Of a stretch of DNA of 43,133 bases, positions 1 through 9,450 are shown piece by piece; the first letter of the stretch is position 1, and every line of letters begins with the position of its first letter. This stretch comes from Flavobacteriaceae bacterium (lineage in GTDB: Bacteria; Bacteroidota; Bacteroidia; Flavobacteriales; Flavobacteriaceae). Under the pieces are notes generated by a model. It was given only the letters and a program-made list of their open reading frames with translations. It did not search any database and had not been told where the DNA came from. The stretch lies in the NCBI GenBank assembly GCA_016744615.1, contig JADGEA010000007.1, forward strand, positions 1 to 43,133. The letters are read 5' to 3'. A program made the translations under genes and the position numbers.

Positions 1-10
1 TTTTCTATTG

Positions 11-18
11 TACTTTTG
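11..18 (+). promoter_or_regulatory. Candidate -7 promoter box for coaX
   Basis: TACTTTTG fits the Bacteroidota -7 consensus TAnnTTTG and lies 19 bases before the coaX ATG. The matching -33 region is outside the window or too close to its edge to judge. This is motif matching only. Confidence 0.4.
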
Positions 19-37
19 TACTTCATTTCACAACTTG

Positions 38-766
38 ATGAATCTTATAATTGACATTGGTAATACACAGATCAAAACTGCTGTATTTAATAAAAAAAAA
101 CTATTAGAAAAGAATGCTTTTTCAAAAAAAGATCTGTTTAACATCCTAAGCAATACTTCAAAAAAATATTTTATCGAGCAATCCATATTATCAAGCGTTG
201 GTAAATTGGATAAAAAAGAAATGGATTATTTGGTTGAACTTTTTAATCCTTTGGTATTAAACCATAGTACAAAATTACCTTTTATCAATAATTATACAAC
301 TCCAAAAACTTTAGGTGTTGATAGAATTGCTTTGGTTGCAGCTGCAGTAGAAATTTTCCCCACTAAAAATGTGCTAATTATTGATGCAGGTTCCTGCATT
401 ACTTTTGATTTTGTAGATCAAAATAAAGAATATAATGGCGGTGCAATTTCTCCTGGTATTGAAATGAGATATAAAGCCATACATGCTTTTACTGCCAATT
501 TACCAGAATTATCTAGGTCAGATAAAATTCCAGATATCGGAAACACGACTAAAAATGCCATCCATTTAGGAGTTGAAAATGGAATAATACAAGAAATTGA
601 AGGTGTAATTACCCAATATAAGGCTAAATATTCAAAATTAACAATAGTTTTAACAGGTGGAGACACAATTTTCTTGGCAAAAAACATAAAAAGTACCATA
701 TTTGCCAATCCAATTTTTTTATTGGAAGGATTAAACAGTATTTTGATATATAATTTAGACAAATGA
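38..766 (+). CDS. coaX: Type III pantothenate kinase
   Basis: Phosphorylates pantothenate in the first step of coenzyme A synthesis, in the cytoplasm. The protein has 242 residues, usual for CoaX. It begins with the phosphate-binding motif IDIGNTQIK, has GVDRIALV in the middle, and IDAGSCITFDF, which corresponds to the second ATPase motif of the acetate/sugar kinase fold; GGD near residue 205 belongs to the adenosine region. I chose the ATG at 38 because it puts the kinase motif at residue 4; an in-frame TTG at position 8 would add ten residues foreign to the family. Its stop overlaps the next ATG (ATGA at 763-766), so it is probably the first gene of an operon. Type III enzymes are not inhibited by CoA; this is family knowledge. 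Confidence 0.93.
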   Translation: MNLIIDIGNTQIKTAVFNKKKLLEKNAFSKKDLFNILSNTSKKYFIEQSILSSVGKLDKKEMDYLVELFNPLVLNHSTKLPFINNYTTPKTLGVDRIALVAAAVEIFPTKNVLIIDAGSCITFDFVDQNKEYNGGAISPGIEMRYKAIHAFTANLPELSRSDKIPDIGNTTKNAIHLGVENGIIQEIEGVITQYKAKYSKLTIVLTGGDTIFLAKNIKSTIFANPIFLLEGLNSILIYNLDK

Positions 767-2037
767 TAAAGAAAATAATACTTTTTACTTTTCTCATAAA
801 TACCATATATAGTTTCTCACAAAAAACAAGCTCTTCGCCTTATTCTTTTTTCGGAATAGGTGATCAGGCAAAAATAAAATCTGTAGAAGAAATTGGCATG
901 GGTCAAATAGGTGGAGCACTAAATAGTGAATATCATTTGAATTTTACAAACCCTGCCTCTTATTCTGGCCTAAAATGGACAACCTATGTATTTTCCGGCG
1001 GAAGTAAAGCAATAACAATTGATGATGGAGAAGAGAAACAAACCAGCTCAGCTGCTTCATTAAATTATATTGCCCTGGGAATTCCGATTAGAACTAATCA
1101 GGGACTTGCTTTTGGATTGCAATTAAATACTGCGGTAGGCTATTCTTTACTTGACCAAAGATATGAAGATCTTAATGGAGAGAATACATTGGTTGAAACC
1201 ACTAAATTAAGTGGAGATGGAGGAACCAACAGAGTTTTTCTTGGTTATGGATACCATTTACCTTTTAATTTAAACCTTGGTGTAGAAGTCGCTTACATCT
1301 TTGGAGGAATCAAAAATGATATTTTAAACAGGAGACTAGGTGTACAGTTGGCTACAAAAAGTGAATCTGTATCTTACGTTAAAGGGTTTTCCTATAAACT
1401 TGGAGCACAATATACCCACAACCTAAAAAATAACCTAAAACTAAAATTTGGTGTTTCGGGCACAATGGGTAATACCTTAAAAGAAAATGGTGATATTTAT
1501 TTGTCAACAGTAGAAAATAGCGAAGGAGGCCGTATTGTTATTGACCGAGATACAATTAATAATTATAGCGCAAGGATTGAATCTCCAATTCAATCTGTTT
1601 TAAGTGCAGGAATTGGAAGAGACAATAAGTGGTTTGTAGGAGCTGAATATACATTTAAGGATGCTATTAATTTTAAAGGAGGTATTTACGATGAAATTAC
1701 CAATTATTATTATGATAAATCCAATATTTTTGCCTTTGGTGGATATTATATTCCAAAATTTAACTCCATAGCAAGTTACTGGGACAGAATAACTTATAGG
1801 GCCGGATTTAACTATAAAAACCTCGGCCTGGTGATTAATGAAACCGAAATTGACGAATATGGCATATCTTTTGGTGTTAGTTTACCATTAGGACTTAGAT
1901 TGTCAAACGCTAATATCGGATTTGAGTTTGGTAAAAGAGGAACAAATGAAAATGGCTTAATAAAAGAAAATTATTATAATTTCAGGTTAAGTTTATCATT
2001 GAATGACAAATGGTTTAAAAAACGAAAAATTTATTAA
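763..2037 (+). CDS. Outer membrane beta-barrel protein, FadL/OmpP1-like
   Basis: A 424-residue exported protein whose exact function I do not recognise. Residues 1-19 form a signal peptide (Lys-rich start, hydrophobic core, SFSQ end typical of Bacteroidota). The mature part begins with a SPYSFFGIGD segment and an NPASYSG segment, which occur near the N-terminus of FadL/OmpP1-like barrels. The rest is made of alternating amphipathic strands rich in Gly, Tyr and Asn, ending in a strand with aromatic residues. It shares ATGA with coaX, so the two are likely translationally coupled, and 22 bases separate it from the TPR gene. An outer-membrane location is well supported; a transport substrate cannot be read from the sequence. 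Confidence 0.75.
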   Translation: MIKKIILFTFLINTIYSFSQKTSSSPYSFFGIGDQAKIKSVEEIGMGQIGGALNSEYHLNFTNPASYSGLKWTTYVFSGGSKAITIDDGEEKQTSSAASLNYIALGIPIRTNQGLAFGLQLNTAVGYSLLDQRYEDLNGENTLVETTKLSGDGGTNRVFLGYGYHLPFNLNLGVEVAYIFGGIKNDILNRRLGVQLATKSESVSYVKGFSYKLGAQYTHNLKNNLKLKFGVSGTMGNTLKENGDIYLSTVENSEGGRIVIDRDTINNYSARIESPIQSVLSAGIGRDNKWFVGAEYTFKDAINFKGGIYDEITNYYYDKSNIFAFGGYYIPKFNSIASYWDRITYRAGFNYKNLGLVINETEIDEYGISFGVSLPLGLRLSNANIGFEFGKRGTNENGLIKENYYNFRLSLSLNDKWFKKRKIY

Positions 2038-2059
2038 CAAATCTTAACAAATATAAATT

Positions 2060-3544
2060 ATGAGGACAAAAAAGACGGTATTGATAATTGGTATGTTTCT
2101 ATTTTTAGGAATGACTATTTCAATGAATGCGCAGGATAAATATGGAAATGATCCAGATAAGTGTAAAACAAACCTGTCCCTTTTTCATGAAGCTGCAAAA
2201 ATGAAAAATTATGCTGCTGCTATAGAACCATGGCTGTGGTGTTATGACAATTGTCCTTTGGCCTCTAAAATCATCTATAGCGATGGTATTAAAATGATTG
2301 AATCAAAATACAATGCAGCTGCAGGAGTATTTATACCGCCTAAAGGTCAAAAAGTTCAAACCAATGATCATATCGTTAAAATTGGCAGACAATACTTTGA
2401 TATTTCTAATGCCAATAAAGCTGAACTGGCAAAATTAGGAAAACAAATTGAAGGTATTTATAAGCAGCGAATCAAATATTTTCCAGATAATCTAGGAAAA
2501 GTATATAGTGACTGGGCAAATTTTTTATTCAAAAAATCCATTGTGGAAGGTATTCCTCAAAGAGATGCAATTTTTGAAAAATTAGGAAAATCCTTCAAAG
2601 CAGATCCAACGGGCATGAGTGTTAAAAATCTAGGTCACTATTTTAAAGTATTTACTGAACACCATAAAGATACCAACCCACAAAAGGTTTTTGATATGTA
2701 TGACGACATAACAGATGCTGTTGGAAAGAAAATGGATAAGTATTCAAAAGAGTTAGATGTACTAAATACAAAAGAAACTGCAGGTAAAACTTTAACTTCA
2801 AAAGAAAAAAAGAAAAAACATGCCCGTGAGGTAAACTTGGTTGCACTAGGTCAGGTTGAAGGTTTATTAGACAATACCTTAAGTGAAGTAGCAACCTGTG
2901 ATAGATTAATTCCGCTATACAAAGATAGTTTTGATAAACATAAAACAGATGCTAAATGGCTAAAAAGAGCTGTTTCCAGATTGAATCAAAAAGGTTGTAC
3001 AGAGGCTGGTATCTATCCCAAAATGGTGGAGGCATATGTAAATGCGGCACCATCATCAGATGCATATGTATTTTACGCTGGTTTATTGATGGAAAGTAAT
3101 GAAACCAATAAGGCTGTTGAATACTTCAAAAAAGCAATTGATCTTGAACCTGATGCATACAAAAAAGCAAGATATTATTACAGAATTGCCAATGTCTTTA
3201 AAAAGAGAGGGGCTAGAAGTAAATCAAGAGAGTATGCAAGATTAGCAATAAAAGAAAGACCAAGTATGGGGCATGCATATTTATTGATAGCTAGTTTATA
3301 TGCTGCTAGTGCAAACACTTGTGGAACAGATGAGATTTCAAAACGCATGGTATATGTTGCTGCAGCAGACAAAGCGAGAAGAGCAAAAGCAGTAGACCCA
3401 AGTATTACATCTACAGCAAATAAATACATCAAAAGTTATATGGGGAGTGCACCTTCCAAAAAACTAATATTTCAGGAAGGGTTAAAATCAGGAACATCTT
3501 ACAAAATAGGTTGTTGGATTGGTGAGACAGTTAGAATTCCCTAA
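2060..3544 (+). CDS. Exported TPR-repeat protein
   Basis: A 494-residue protein with an N-terminal signal peptide (hydrophobic residues 8-24, ending at MNAQ). Residues about 325-400 hold tetratricopeptide-like helices, including AVEYFKKAIDLEPDAYKKARYYYRIA. A very charged Lys-rich linker lies near residues 230-255. The protein has several Cys residues (CKTNLS, CYDNCP, CDRLIP, GCTEAG), unusual for a cytoplasmic TPR protein and suggesting it folds in the periplasm. The short spacing to its neighbours (22 and 8 bases) puts it in the coaX-lptC transcription unit. A scaffold role in envelope assembly is an inference from location and repeats; I know no specific function. Confidence 0.75.
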   Translation: MRTKKTVLIIGMFLFLGMTISMNAQDKYGNDPDKCKTNLSLFHEAAKMKNYAAAIEPWLWCYDNCPLASKIIYSDGIKMIESKYNAAAGVFIPPKGQKVQTNDHIVKIGRQYFDISNANKAELAKLGKQIEGIYKQRIKYFPDNLGKVYSDWANFLFKKSIVEGIPQRDAIFEKLGKSFKADPTGMSVKNLGHYFKVFTEHHKDTNPQKVFDMYDDITDAVGKKMDKYSKELDVLNTKETAGKTLTSKEKKKKHAREVNLVALGQVEGLLDNTLSEVATCDRLIPLYKDSFDKHKTDAKWLKRAVSRLNQKGCTEAGIYPKMVEAYVNAAPSSDAYVFYAGLLMESNETNKAVEYFKKAIDLEPDAYKKARYYYRIANVFKKRGARSKSREYARLAIKERPSMGHAYLLIASLYAASANTCGTDEISKRMVYVAAADKARRAKAVDPSITSTANKYIKSYMGSAPSKKLIFQEGLKSGTSYKIGCWIGETVRIP

Positions 3545-3552
3545 ATAAGTAA

Positions 3553-4122
3553 ATGCTAAAAAACAAGTCAAATATTTTATTGAACATTGCTGCTATATTA
3601 TTAGTAGCAATGTTTTTTTCTTGTGGAAATAAAATACAGGAAGTTGAAGATTTTTTAGCCGATAAAAATTTGCCTGTAGGAGAAGTTAAAAATGTGTATT
3701 TGATACATACCGATTCCGGAAGGATCAAAACCAAACTGATTGCTCCTTTAATGTTAGATTATTTCAACCGAAAAGAACATCCTTATTCAAAATTCCCTGA
3801 TGGGATAAAAATAGTAACTTTCGATAAAAAAAGTGATTCTGTAATTTTAACAGCTGATTATTCTGTTTCATTCAATAAAACCAATATTTCAGAAGTTAAA
3901 GGCAATGTAGTTGTGGTCAATGAGGCAGATGGATCAAAATTAATGACAGATCAGCTTTTCTGGGATGCAAATGAGCACTATATTTATACAGAAAAAAGAT
4001 TTGTTTTAATTTCAAATTCTGATACGATCAAAGGAATTGGATTTGAATCAAATGAAGACCTATCAAAAGTAAATATGAAAGACATCTACGATTCTCAAAT
4101 TTACATGAAAGAAAACCAATAA
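3553..4122 (+). CDS. lptC: LptC-like LPS export lipoprotein
   Basis: LptC is the bitopic or lipid-anchored inner-membrane component that passes lipopolysaccharide from the LptBFG ABC transporter to LptA in the periplasm. The 189-residue product starts with a hydrophobic segment and a lipobox-like FFSCGN around Cys 24, so it is probably a lipoprotein. The rest has LptC-type beta strands: VKNVYLIHTDSGRIKTKLIAP, a YSKFPDGIKI segment, then repeated strand pairs (ILTADYSVSFN, VKGNVVVVN, LMTDQLFWD). Length and order match Bacteroidota LptC proteins. It lies 8 bases after the TPR gene and 3 bases before the next gene, so the operon carries LPS transport functions. Confidence 0.82.
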   Translation: MLKNKSNILLNIAAILLVAMFFSCGNKIQEVEDFLADKNLPVGEVKNVYLIHTDSGRIKTKLIAPLMLDYFNRKEHPYSKFPDGIKIVTFDKKSDSVILTADYSVSFNKTNISEVKGNVVVVNEADGSKLMTDQLFWDANEHYIYTEKRFVLISNSDTIKGIGFESNEDLSKVNMKDIYDSQIYMKENQ

Positions 4123-4125
4123 GTT

Positions 4126-4317
4126 ATGGTGAAATATTTTAAATTTTTTGAAGTTGCATATCTAGTAATTGCAATCGTATTTATTGTAGAAACGGTATTG
4201 AATTGGAGTGAAAACAGGCAAAAAGCATATATTTATCTCGCTTTTTCAGCATTAGCTGTTTTTATGTACTTTTTTAGAAAGAAGTATAGAAAAAAACATG
4301 AAGACCAAGAAAGATGA
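4126..4317 (+). CDS. Small two-helix membrane protein
   Basis: A 63-residue protein with two predicted membrane helices (about residues 8-23 and 36-50), a short polar loop (NWSENRQKAY) and a very basic, charged C-terminus (KKYRKKHEDQER). The positive tail suggests both ends face the cytoplasm. It starts 3 bases after lptC and its stop overlaps the next ATG (ATGA at 4314-4317), which supports a real, coupled gene. I do not recognise a named family. Its position between LptC and a CNNM transporter suggests an accessory role in the membrane, but nothing in the sequence proves one. Confidence 0.7.
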   Translation: MVKYFKFFEVAYLVIAIVFIVETVLNWSENRQKAYIYLAFSALAVFMYFFRKKYRKKHEDQER

Positions 4318-5570
4318 TATTCAATATAGTTATCATATTAATTTCAATATTATTCTCTGCATTCTTTTCAGGAATGGAAATTGCTTTTGTTTCTGCAAAC
4401 AAAATACATATTGAATTAGAAAAGAAAAAAGATACTTTTTTAGCTAAAATAATTTCCAAACTAACACAAAAGCCTTCCAAATTCATAACCACTATGCTTG
4501 TTGGAAACAACATTGCACTAGTAATTTATGGCTATTTTATGGGAGATTTATTAATGAGCATCTTATCTCCTTCTGTTCCAAACCCGTTTGCATTGCTATT
4601 GATTCAAACTTTAATTTCTACACTTATTATATTGGTAACTGCTGAATTTTTGCCAAAAGCTATTTTTCGAATTTATGCTAATGAAACCTTAAATATATTT
4701 GCTTTACCCGCTTATCTGTTTTTTATTCTATTCTATTTTGTTTCTCAATTTATCATTTTTATTACAGATTTTTTTTTAAAGGTGTTTTTCAACACCAAAG
4801 AAGATCAGGTACAACTTGCTTTTAGTAAAGTTGAATTGGGTAATTATATTACGGAGCAAATGGAAACTGTAGATGATGATGTAGATTCTGAAATTCAGAT
4901 CTTTCAAAATGCTCTAGATTTTCATGATGTAAAAGCGAGAGAAGCGATGATTCCAAGAACAGAGATCATTGCAGTTGATGTTCACGAATCATTAAATAAT
5001 TTAAAACAATTATTTATAGATACCGGATTGTCAAAAATAATGGTTTACACCAATTCTTTAGATGATATTATTGGCTATGTACATGTTTTTGAGCTTTTTA
5101 AAAAGCCTAAAAATATTCGTTCTATTTTACTTCCAATTGAAATTGTTCCAGAAACTATGATGATTCATGATATTTTAAATGATCTTATCAAAAAGAGTAA
5201 AAGTGCAGCAATAGTGTTAGATGAATATGGTGGAACCAGTGGTTTGATCACTATTGAAGATATTATTGAAGAACTGTTTGGTGAAATTGAAGATGAGCAT
5301 GATTCTTTTACCCTACTAGAAGAACAAATAAACGATCGTGAATTTAAATTTTCCACCCGATTAGAAGTTGATTATTTAAATGAAACCTATCATTTGGATT
5401 TGAAAGAAGACGGTTCATACGAAACATTGGGTGGTCTGATCATGGATCATACCGAAAACATTCCTTCTACAGGGGAAATTATTGAAATCGATCATTTTCA
5501 ATTTACCATACTAAAAGAATCTGCTTCAAAAATTGAAGAAGTTTACCTTAAATTGTTGTCTAGAGATTGA
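4314..5570 (+). CDS. CNNM/CorC-family transporter with CBS domains
   Basis: A 418-residue membrane protein of the DUF21-CBS-CorC family, associated with Mg2+/Co2+ handling. Residues 1-150 form the DUF21 membrane domain; the hallmark FFSGMEIAFVSANK is at residues 17-30, followed by helices near 59-82, 92-112 and 125-155. AREAMIPRTEIIAVDV near residue 205 opens the tandem CBS pair, and DEYGGTSGLITIEDIIEELFGEI near 302-325 is the conserved end of the second CBS domain. A CorC/HlyC transporter-associated domain follows (residues about 340-415). The related GldE gliding protein has the same architecture, but no gliding genes are adjacent, so I do not use that name. The start overlaps the upstream stop by four bases. 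Confidence 0.88.
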   Translation: MIFNIVIILISILFSAFFSGMEIAFVSANKIHIELEKKKDTFLAKIISKLTQKPSKFITTMLVGNNIALVIYGYFMGDLLMSILSPSVPNPFALLLIQTLISTLIILVTAEFLPKAIFRIYANETLNIFALPAYLFFILFYFVSQFIIFITDFFLKVFFNTKEDQVQLAFSKVELGNYITEQMETVDDDVDSEIQIFQNALDFHDVKAREAMIPRTEIIAVDVHESLNNLKQLFIDTGLSKIMVYTNSLDDIIGYVHVFELFKKPKNIRSILLPIEIVPETMMIHDILNDLIKKSKSAAIVLDEYGGTSGLITIEDIIEELFGEIEDEHDSFTLLEEQINDREFKFSTRLEVDYLNETYHLDLKEDGSYETLGGLIMDHTENIPSTGEIIEIDHFQFTILKESASKIEEVYLKLLSRD

Positions 5571-5630
5571 TACACTTCTTTTTAGCAAAAAATTACTCTC
5601 AAACTACTTTTATTATTAAAAGGTAAATTG

Positions 5631-5638
5631 TATTTTCG
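5631..5638 (+). promoter_or_regulatory. Candidate -7 promoter box for ppiD
   Basis: TATTTTCG, one base from TAnnTTTG, lies 27 bases before the start at 5665, in the 94-base gap after the CNNM gene. The gap suggests a new transcription unit. I see no TTG at the expected -33 spacing. Confidence 0.35.
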
Positions 5639-5664
5639 CAGCCTGAAATTTAAAAGAAAAGAAA

Positions 5665-7800
5665 ATGGCAGTATTATCGAAGATTAGAGAAAGATCACTT
5701 TTCCTTATTATTATAATTGCATTAGCATTATTTTCATTTGTATTAAGTGGCCTTTTTGACGGAAATCTTTTTAATAAAAACAAAACTAATATTGGTGAAG
5801 TTAATGGGGAAACTATCAACCGTGAAGAGTTTGCTCAACAAGTTGAATCTTACAGAACCAGATCAAATGGCAGAACGTCAAACATGCAAAACGTAAAAAA
5901 TGCATGGGATAATTTGGTAAGTGAAAAACTTTATAAGACTCAATTAGAAAAATCTGGAATTGTTGTTGGTGAGAAAGATGTTTGGGATGCGATTGTTCAG
6001 CAGGTTTCTCAATATAACAACCCTCAGTTTTTAAATGGAATAGGTGCTTTTGATCAAGAAAAATTGAAGGAGTATATTGCAACATTGAAAGATAATGCAG
6101 AAGAAGGTGAGCAAGGAAAAGCAGAATGGTTAAACTGGCTGGATTTTGAAAAGAATATCAAAATAAATTTAGAACGTACAAGCTATAACTCATTAATTAC
6201 TGCAGGATTAGGAAGTACTTTGAATGAAGGTAAATCAAATTATTATTTTAAAAATACAAATGTTGATCTGGATTATGTTTATGTCCCTTTCGCCAGCATA
6301 TCTGACAGTTTAATTACTGTTTCAAAAGATGAGATCAAAGCCTACGTAAAATCACATGCAAAAGATTTTAGAGTAGACGAATCAAGAAATATTGAGTATG
6401 TAATGTTTAATATCAAAGCAACTCCAGAAGATGAGAAAGAAATCAAAGATCAATTAGCTCTATTGATAAATGACAGAGAAGAATATAGTAACGCTGCAAA
6501 ATCAAAAGTAAAATTGATTGGTTTTAAAAATACTGAAAATATAAAGGAATTCTTTTCTGATAATAGTTCTGATACTTCTTTTGATGAAAGCTACCTTGTA
6601 AAAAATCAACTTTCAAAAATCTTATCTGACTCTTTATTTAATAAAGACATCAATAATGTATATGGCCCGTATAAAGAAAATGGTTTTTATAAATTATCTA
6701 AAATTGTTGCTGTCAAACAAATGCCAGATTCAGTAAAGGCAAGCCATATCTTAATTCCTTTTATTGGAACATCAACAGCAGATGCATCAGTTATAAGAAC
6801 AGAAGCTGAGGCGAAAGTTTATGCTGATAGTATTTTAACTGTGGTAAAATCAAATAAATCAAAATTTGAAACTCTTGCAAAAGAAATATCTGTTGATAAA
6901 GGAAGTGGAGCAAAAGGTGGTGATCTTGGGTGGTTTACTTACACTAGAATGATCCCTGAATTTAGAGATTATGTATTTGAAAATAAAACTGGTGATATGG
7001 CTATTGTGAAATCTCAGTTTGGATTTCATATTATTAAAATTGATGGTCAGAAAAATCATCAAAAAAATGTTCAGATAGCTACATTCTCACATAAAATTTT
7101 ACCTTCTGAAAAAACTGAAAATGATATTTTCGAAAAAGCAGAGACTTTTGCATCTGATGCTTCTTCAGGTAGAGATTTTACTGAAATTGGAAAAGAAAAA
7201 AGCTACACAGTAAGACCTGTTCAATATATTGAAGCAATTGATGATAATATTGCCCAACTTGGATCACAAAGATCAATTGTAAGATGGACTTTTGAAGAAG
7301 GAACCAATGAAAATGATATCAAGAGATTTGATATTGATAATGGTTATGTCGTTGCTAAACTAGCAAACAAGAACAAAGCAGGTTTGGCAATCAGAGGTAA
7401 AAATGTTCGTCAGATCATTTTAAACCAAAAGAAAGTAGCATTGATTAAAGAAAGATCAACGGGTGAAACCTTAGATGAAATTGCCAAGCAAAATAGTACA
7501 GCGGTAAGATCTACAATGGCAGTTTCAAGTTCAAGTCCGGTTTTTGCAGGTCAGGGAAGATTTCCAGAAATAGCAGGAGTGGTAACTTCATTAGACGAAA
7601 ATGTACTAACAAAAAATATAAATGGTCGGTCAGGTGTTGCTTTTGTAAATGTAAAGAAGAAAAATTTACCTACAGATATAAAAAATTACAATGCAAACAA
7701 GAAAAATATTGAAAGAACATTGCAAAATCGTAACGTTCAAATATATAATGCTATAAAAAATAATGCTGAAATAGAAGATAACAGAGCTTATTTTTACTAA
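5665..7800 (+). CDS. ppiD: PpiD/SurA-like peptidylprolyl isomerase
   Basis: A membrane-anchored periplasmic chaperone and proline isomerase that assists folding of exported and outer-membrane proteins. The 711-residue protein begins MAVLSKIRERS and has one membrane helix at residues 12-30, the PpiD arrangement. A SurA_N-like helical region follows (GEVNGETINREEFAQQVESY near 46-65). One parvulin domain is at about 357-460, with KASHILIPF at its start, GGDLGWF in the middle and KSQFGFHIIKIDG at its end, all strongly typical. The last 250 residues show a weaker parvulin-like repeat. It lies alone between the envelope operon and ompA. An alternative name is SurA N-terminal-domain protein; PpiD fits the anchor better. 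Confidence 0.88.
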   Translation: MAVLSKIRERSLFLIIIIALALFSFVLSGLFDGNLFNKNKTNIGEVNGETINREEFAQQVESYRTRSNGRTSNMQNVKNAWDNLVSEKLYKTQLEKSGIVVGEKDVWDAIVQQVSQYNNPQFLNGIGAFDQEKLKEYIATLKDNAEEGEQGKAEWLNWLDFEKNIKINLERTSYNSLITAGLGSTLNEGKSNYYFKNTNVDLDYVYVPFASISDSLITVSKDEIKAYVKSHAKDFRVDESRNIEYVMFNIKATPEDEKEIKDQLALLINDREEYSNAAKSKVKLIGFKNTENIKEFFSDNSSDTSFDESYLVKNQLSKILSDSLFNKDINNVYGPYKENGFYKLSKIVAVKQMPDSVKASHILIPFIGTSTADASVIRTEAEAKVYADSILTVVKSNKSKFETLAKEISVDKGSGAKGGDLGWFTYTRMIPEFRDYVFENKTGDMAIVKSQFGFHIIKIDGQKNHQKNVQIATFSHKILPSEKTENDIFEKAETFASDASSGRDFTEIGKEKSYTVRPVQYIEAIDDNIAQLGSQRSIVRWTFEEGTNENDIKRFDIDNGYVVAKLANKNKAGLAIRGKNVRQIILNQKKVALIKERSTGETLDEIAKQNSTAVRSTMAVSSSSPVFAGQGRFPEIAGVVTSLDENVLTKNINGRSGVAFVNVKKKNLPTDIKNYNANKKNIERTLQNRNVQIYNAIKNNAEIEDNRAYFY

Positions 7801-7890
7801 AAAACAAGCAATTAATCATCTATTTTTGTACTTTCGCCATTGATTCCATAAAAAAAATTGGCTTAAAGAGTGTTTTTTATGAAGTTTTCA

Positions 7891-7898
7891 TATATTTG
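7891..7898 (+). promoter_or_regulatory. Candidate -7 box for ompA
   Basis: TATATTTG matches TAnnTTTG and would give a leader of about 65-70 bases before the ATG at 7968. A second match, TATTTTTG at 7821-7828, would give a longer leader. No -33 TTG is present at the usual spacing for either. Confidence 0.4.
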
Positions 7899-7967
7899 TT
7901 AGAAATTACTTAAATATTAAGCTTGGATTACATTTAACACAAAAATTATAAATTAAAATTGATTACA

Positions 7968-9383
7968 ATGAAACATTTAAAAAAAGGTTTATTAATTCTA
8001 TTAATGATTGTTGCTTTCAACAACGTTAATGCACAAGACGAAGATAACCCGTGGTCTATCGAAATCGGTACCAATGCGGTTGATTTTTTTCCAACTGGAG
8101 CTGACTGGCCATTGCCATTTGCTACTATCCCTGAAGAATCAGGAAATCCTTATATAGGAGGTTTTGGTGAAGATTTCTTTAATGTGAATGATCACTGGAA
8201 TACAGCTTCTGTTATTTCTAGAATAAGAGTTGGTCGTTATATTGGTAGTGGTTTTGGAATTGGTTTAGCTGGTTCTTTTAATAAGATTGACAAAATTGGT
8301 GACTATGAAGCTTCTGATCTTTCTTATTTTGCCGCTGATTTAGATATTAGATGGAATTTTCTTGACGGTTGGTTTGACCCGTATCTATTAGTAGGTGGTG
8401 GTTACACTTGGATTGATGAAGACGGAAACGGAACTGTAAACGGTGGTTTGGGTATCAACTTCTGGTTTAACGATTTTATTGGTGCTAACGTGCAAACAAT
8501 GTACAAGCATTCATTTGATGATGCAAGTATTACAACTCTTCCTCATTTCCAACATTCTTTAGGTCTAAACTTCCAATTTGGTGGAAAAGATACAGATGGT
8601 GACGGAATCTATGACAAATATGATGACTGTCCTGAGGTTGCTGGTTTAGAAGCTTTTAACGGTTGTCCTGATTCTGATTTAGATGGTATCAAAGATTCTG
8701 AAGATGCATGTCCTAACACTCCAGGTTTAGCTGAATTTAATGGTTGTCCTGATACTGATGGTGACGGAATCATTGACAAAGATGATGCATGTCCAACTGA
8801 AGCAGGTCCTGCTTCTACTAACGGATGTCCTGATACAGATGGTGACGGTGTTGCAGACAAAGATGATAAATGTCCAGATGTAGCTGGTCCTGCTGAAAAC
8901 AATGGTTGTCCTTGGCCAGATACTGACGGTGACGGTATCTTTGACAAAGATGATAACTGTCCAAATATTGCTGGTCCTGCTGAAAACAATGGCTGCCCAG
9001 TTGTAACTGAAGAGGTTGCTAAAGAAATTGCTGACCTTGCAAGAGCTATCTATTTCAACACTGGTAAATATACTTTTACTGATGAAACGCAAATTAGATT
9101 AGAAAAAATAACCAGTATTTTGTCTGGATATGAAACTATTGATTTTGAAATACAAGGACATACAGATAGTACTGGTAGTGATAAGATCAATGAAAAATTA
9201 TCTCAAAAACGTGCTGATGCAGTTATGAAATACTTAACTGATCACGGTTTCCCTGTTGATAAAATGTCATCTAAAGGTTATGGATCATCTAATCCAATTG
9301 GAGATAATAAAACTAGAAAAGGAAGACAAGCAAACAGAAGAGTTGAAATTTTCTCTAAACGTTATTTAGAAAAAAATAAATAA
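7968..9383 (+). CDS. OmpA-family protein with thrombospondin type 3 repeats
   Basis: An outer-membrane protein that links the outer membrane to peptidoglycan. The 471-residue product has a signal peptide (to about residue 21, ending NVNAQ), an eight-strand-type beta-barrel (about 25-205), five Asp-rich TSP3 calcium-binding repeats (about 208-345) and a C-terminal OmpA domain (about 355-468). The OmpA domain has the peptidoglycan-binding signature GHTDSTG, then [18 protein letters not shown] and NRRVEIF. I chose ATG 7968 over an in-frame TTG at 7959 because it begins directly with a Lys-rich signal peptide. A strong terminator follows, so it is probably monocistronic and highly expressed; TSP3-OmpA proteins are abundant surface proteins in flavobacteria (general knowledge). 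Confidence 0.93.
   Translation: MKHLKKGLLILLMIVAFNNVNAQDEDNPWSIEIGTNAVDFFPTGADWPLPFATIPEESGNPYIGGFGEDFFNVNDHWNTASVISRIRVGRYIGSGFGIGLAGSFNKIDKIGDYEASDLSYFAADLDIRWNFLDGWFDPYLLVGGGYTWIDEDGNGTVNGGLGINFWFNDFIGANVQTMYKHSFDDASITTLPHFQHSLGLNFQFGGKDTDGDGIYDKYDDCPEVAGLEAFNGCPDSDLDGIKDSEDACPNTPGLAEFNGCPDTDGDGIIDKDDACPTEAGPASTNGCPDTDGDGVADKDDKCPDVAGPAENNGCPWPDTDGDGIFDKDDNCPNIAGPAENNGCPVVTEEVAKEIADLARAIYFNTGKYTFTDETQIRLEKITSILSGYETIDFEIQGHTDSTGSDKINEKLSQKRADAVMKYLTDHGFPVDKMSSKGYGSSNPIGDNKTRKGRQANRRVEIFSKRYLEKNK
8589..9000 (+). repeat. Five TSP3 calcium-binding repeats within ompA
   Basis: About five tandem units coding for a D-x-DGDGI-x-D-x-DDxCP core followed by an NGCP end. Units differ slightly in length and the fourth-to-fifth junction has an extra Trp-Pro. 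Each carries the Asp ladder for Ca2+ and a Cys pair (DxCP and GCP). The long antisense open frames here are a by-product of this repeated codon pattern. Confidence 0.9.
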
Positions 9384-9405
9384 ACTTGTTTTTTTTATAA
9401 GTCTT

Positions 9406-9437
9406 AAAGCCATCACATCATTGTGATGGCTTTTTTT
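9406..9437 (+). terminator. Rho-independent terminator after ompA
   Basis: A perfect 12-bp stem (left arm AAAGCCATCACA, right arm TGTGATGGCTTT) with a 4-base loop TCAT, running into a T-tract at 9431-9437. It lies 23 bases after the ompA stop. This is the clearest terminator in the window. Confidence 0.88.
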
Positions 9438-9438
9438 G

Positions 9439-9446
9439 TAGATTTG
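9439..9446 (+). promoter_or_regulatory. Candidate -7 box directly before the addB-like gene
   Basis: TAGATTTG matches TAnnTTTG and ends only four bases before the ATG at 9451, immediately after the ompA terminator. If used, transcription would start at or within a few bases of the start codon. No -33 TTG is seen. Confidence 0.35.
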
Positions 9447-9450
9447 TTTT

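Noticed and set aside
4314..5570. GldE gliding protein
   Set aside because: The architecture is the same, but no gliding genes are adjacent and CNNM proteins in general share the motifs.
8609..9092. Antisense open frames of 126 and 121 codons
   Set aside because: They are shadows of the TSP3 repeats in ompA; their repeated Ser/Pro/Gly pattern mirrors the sense codons.
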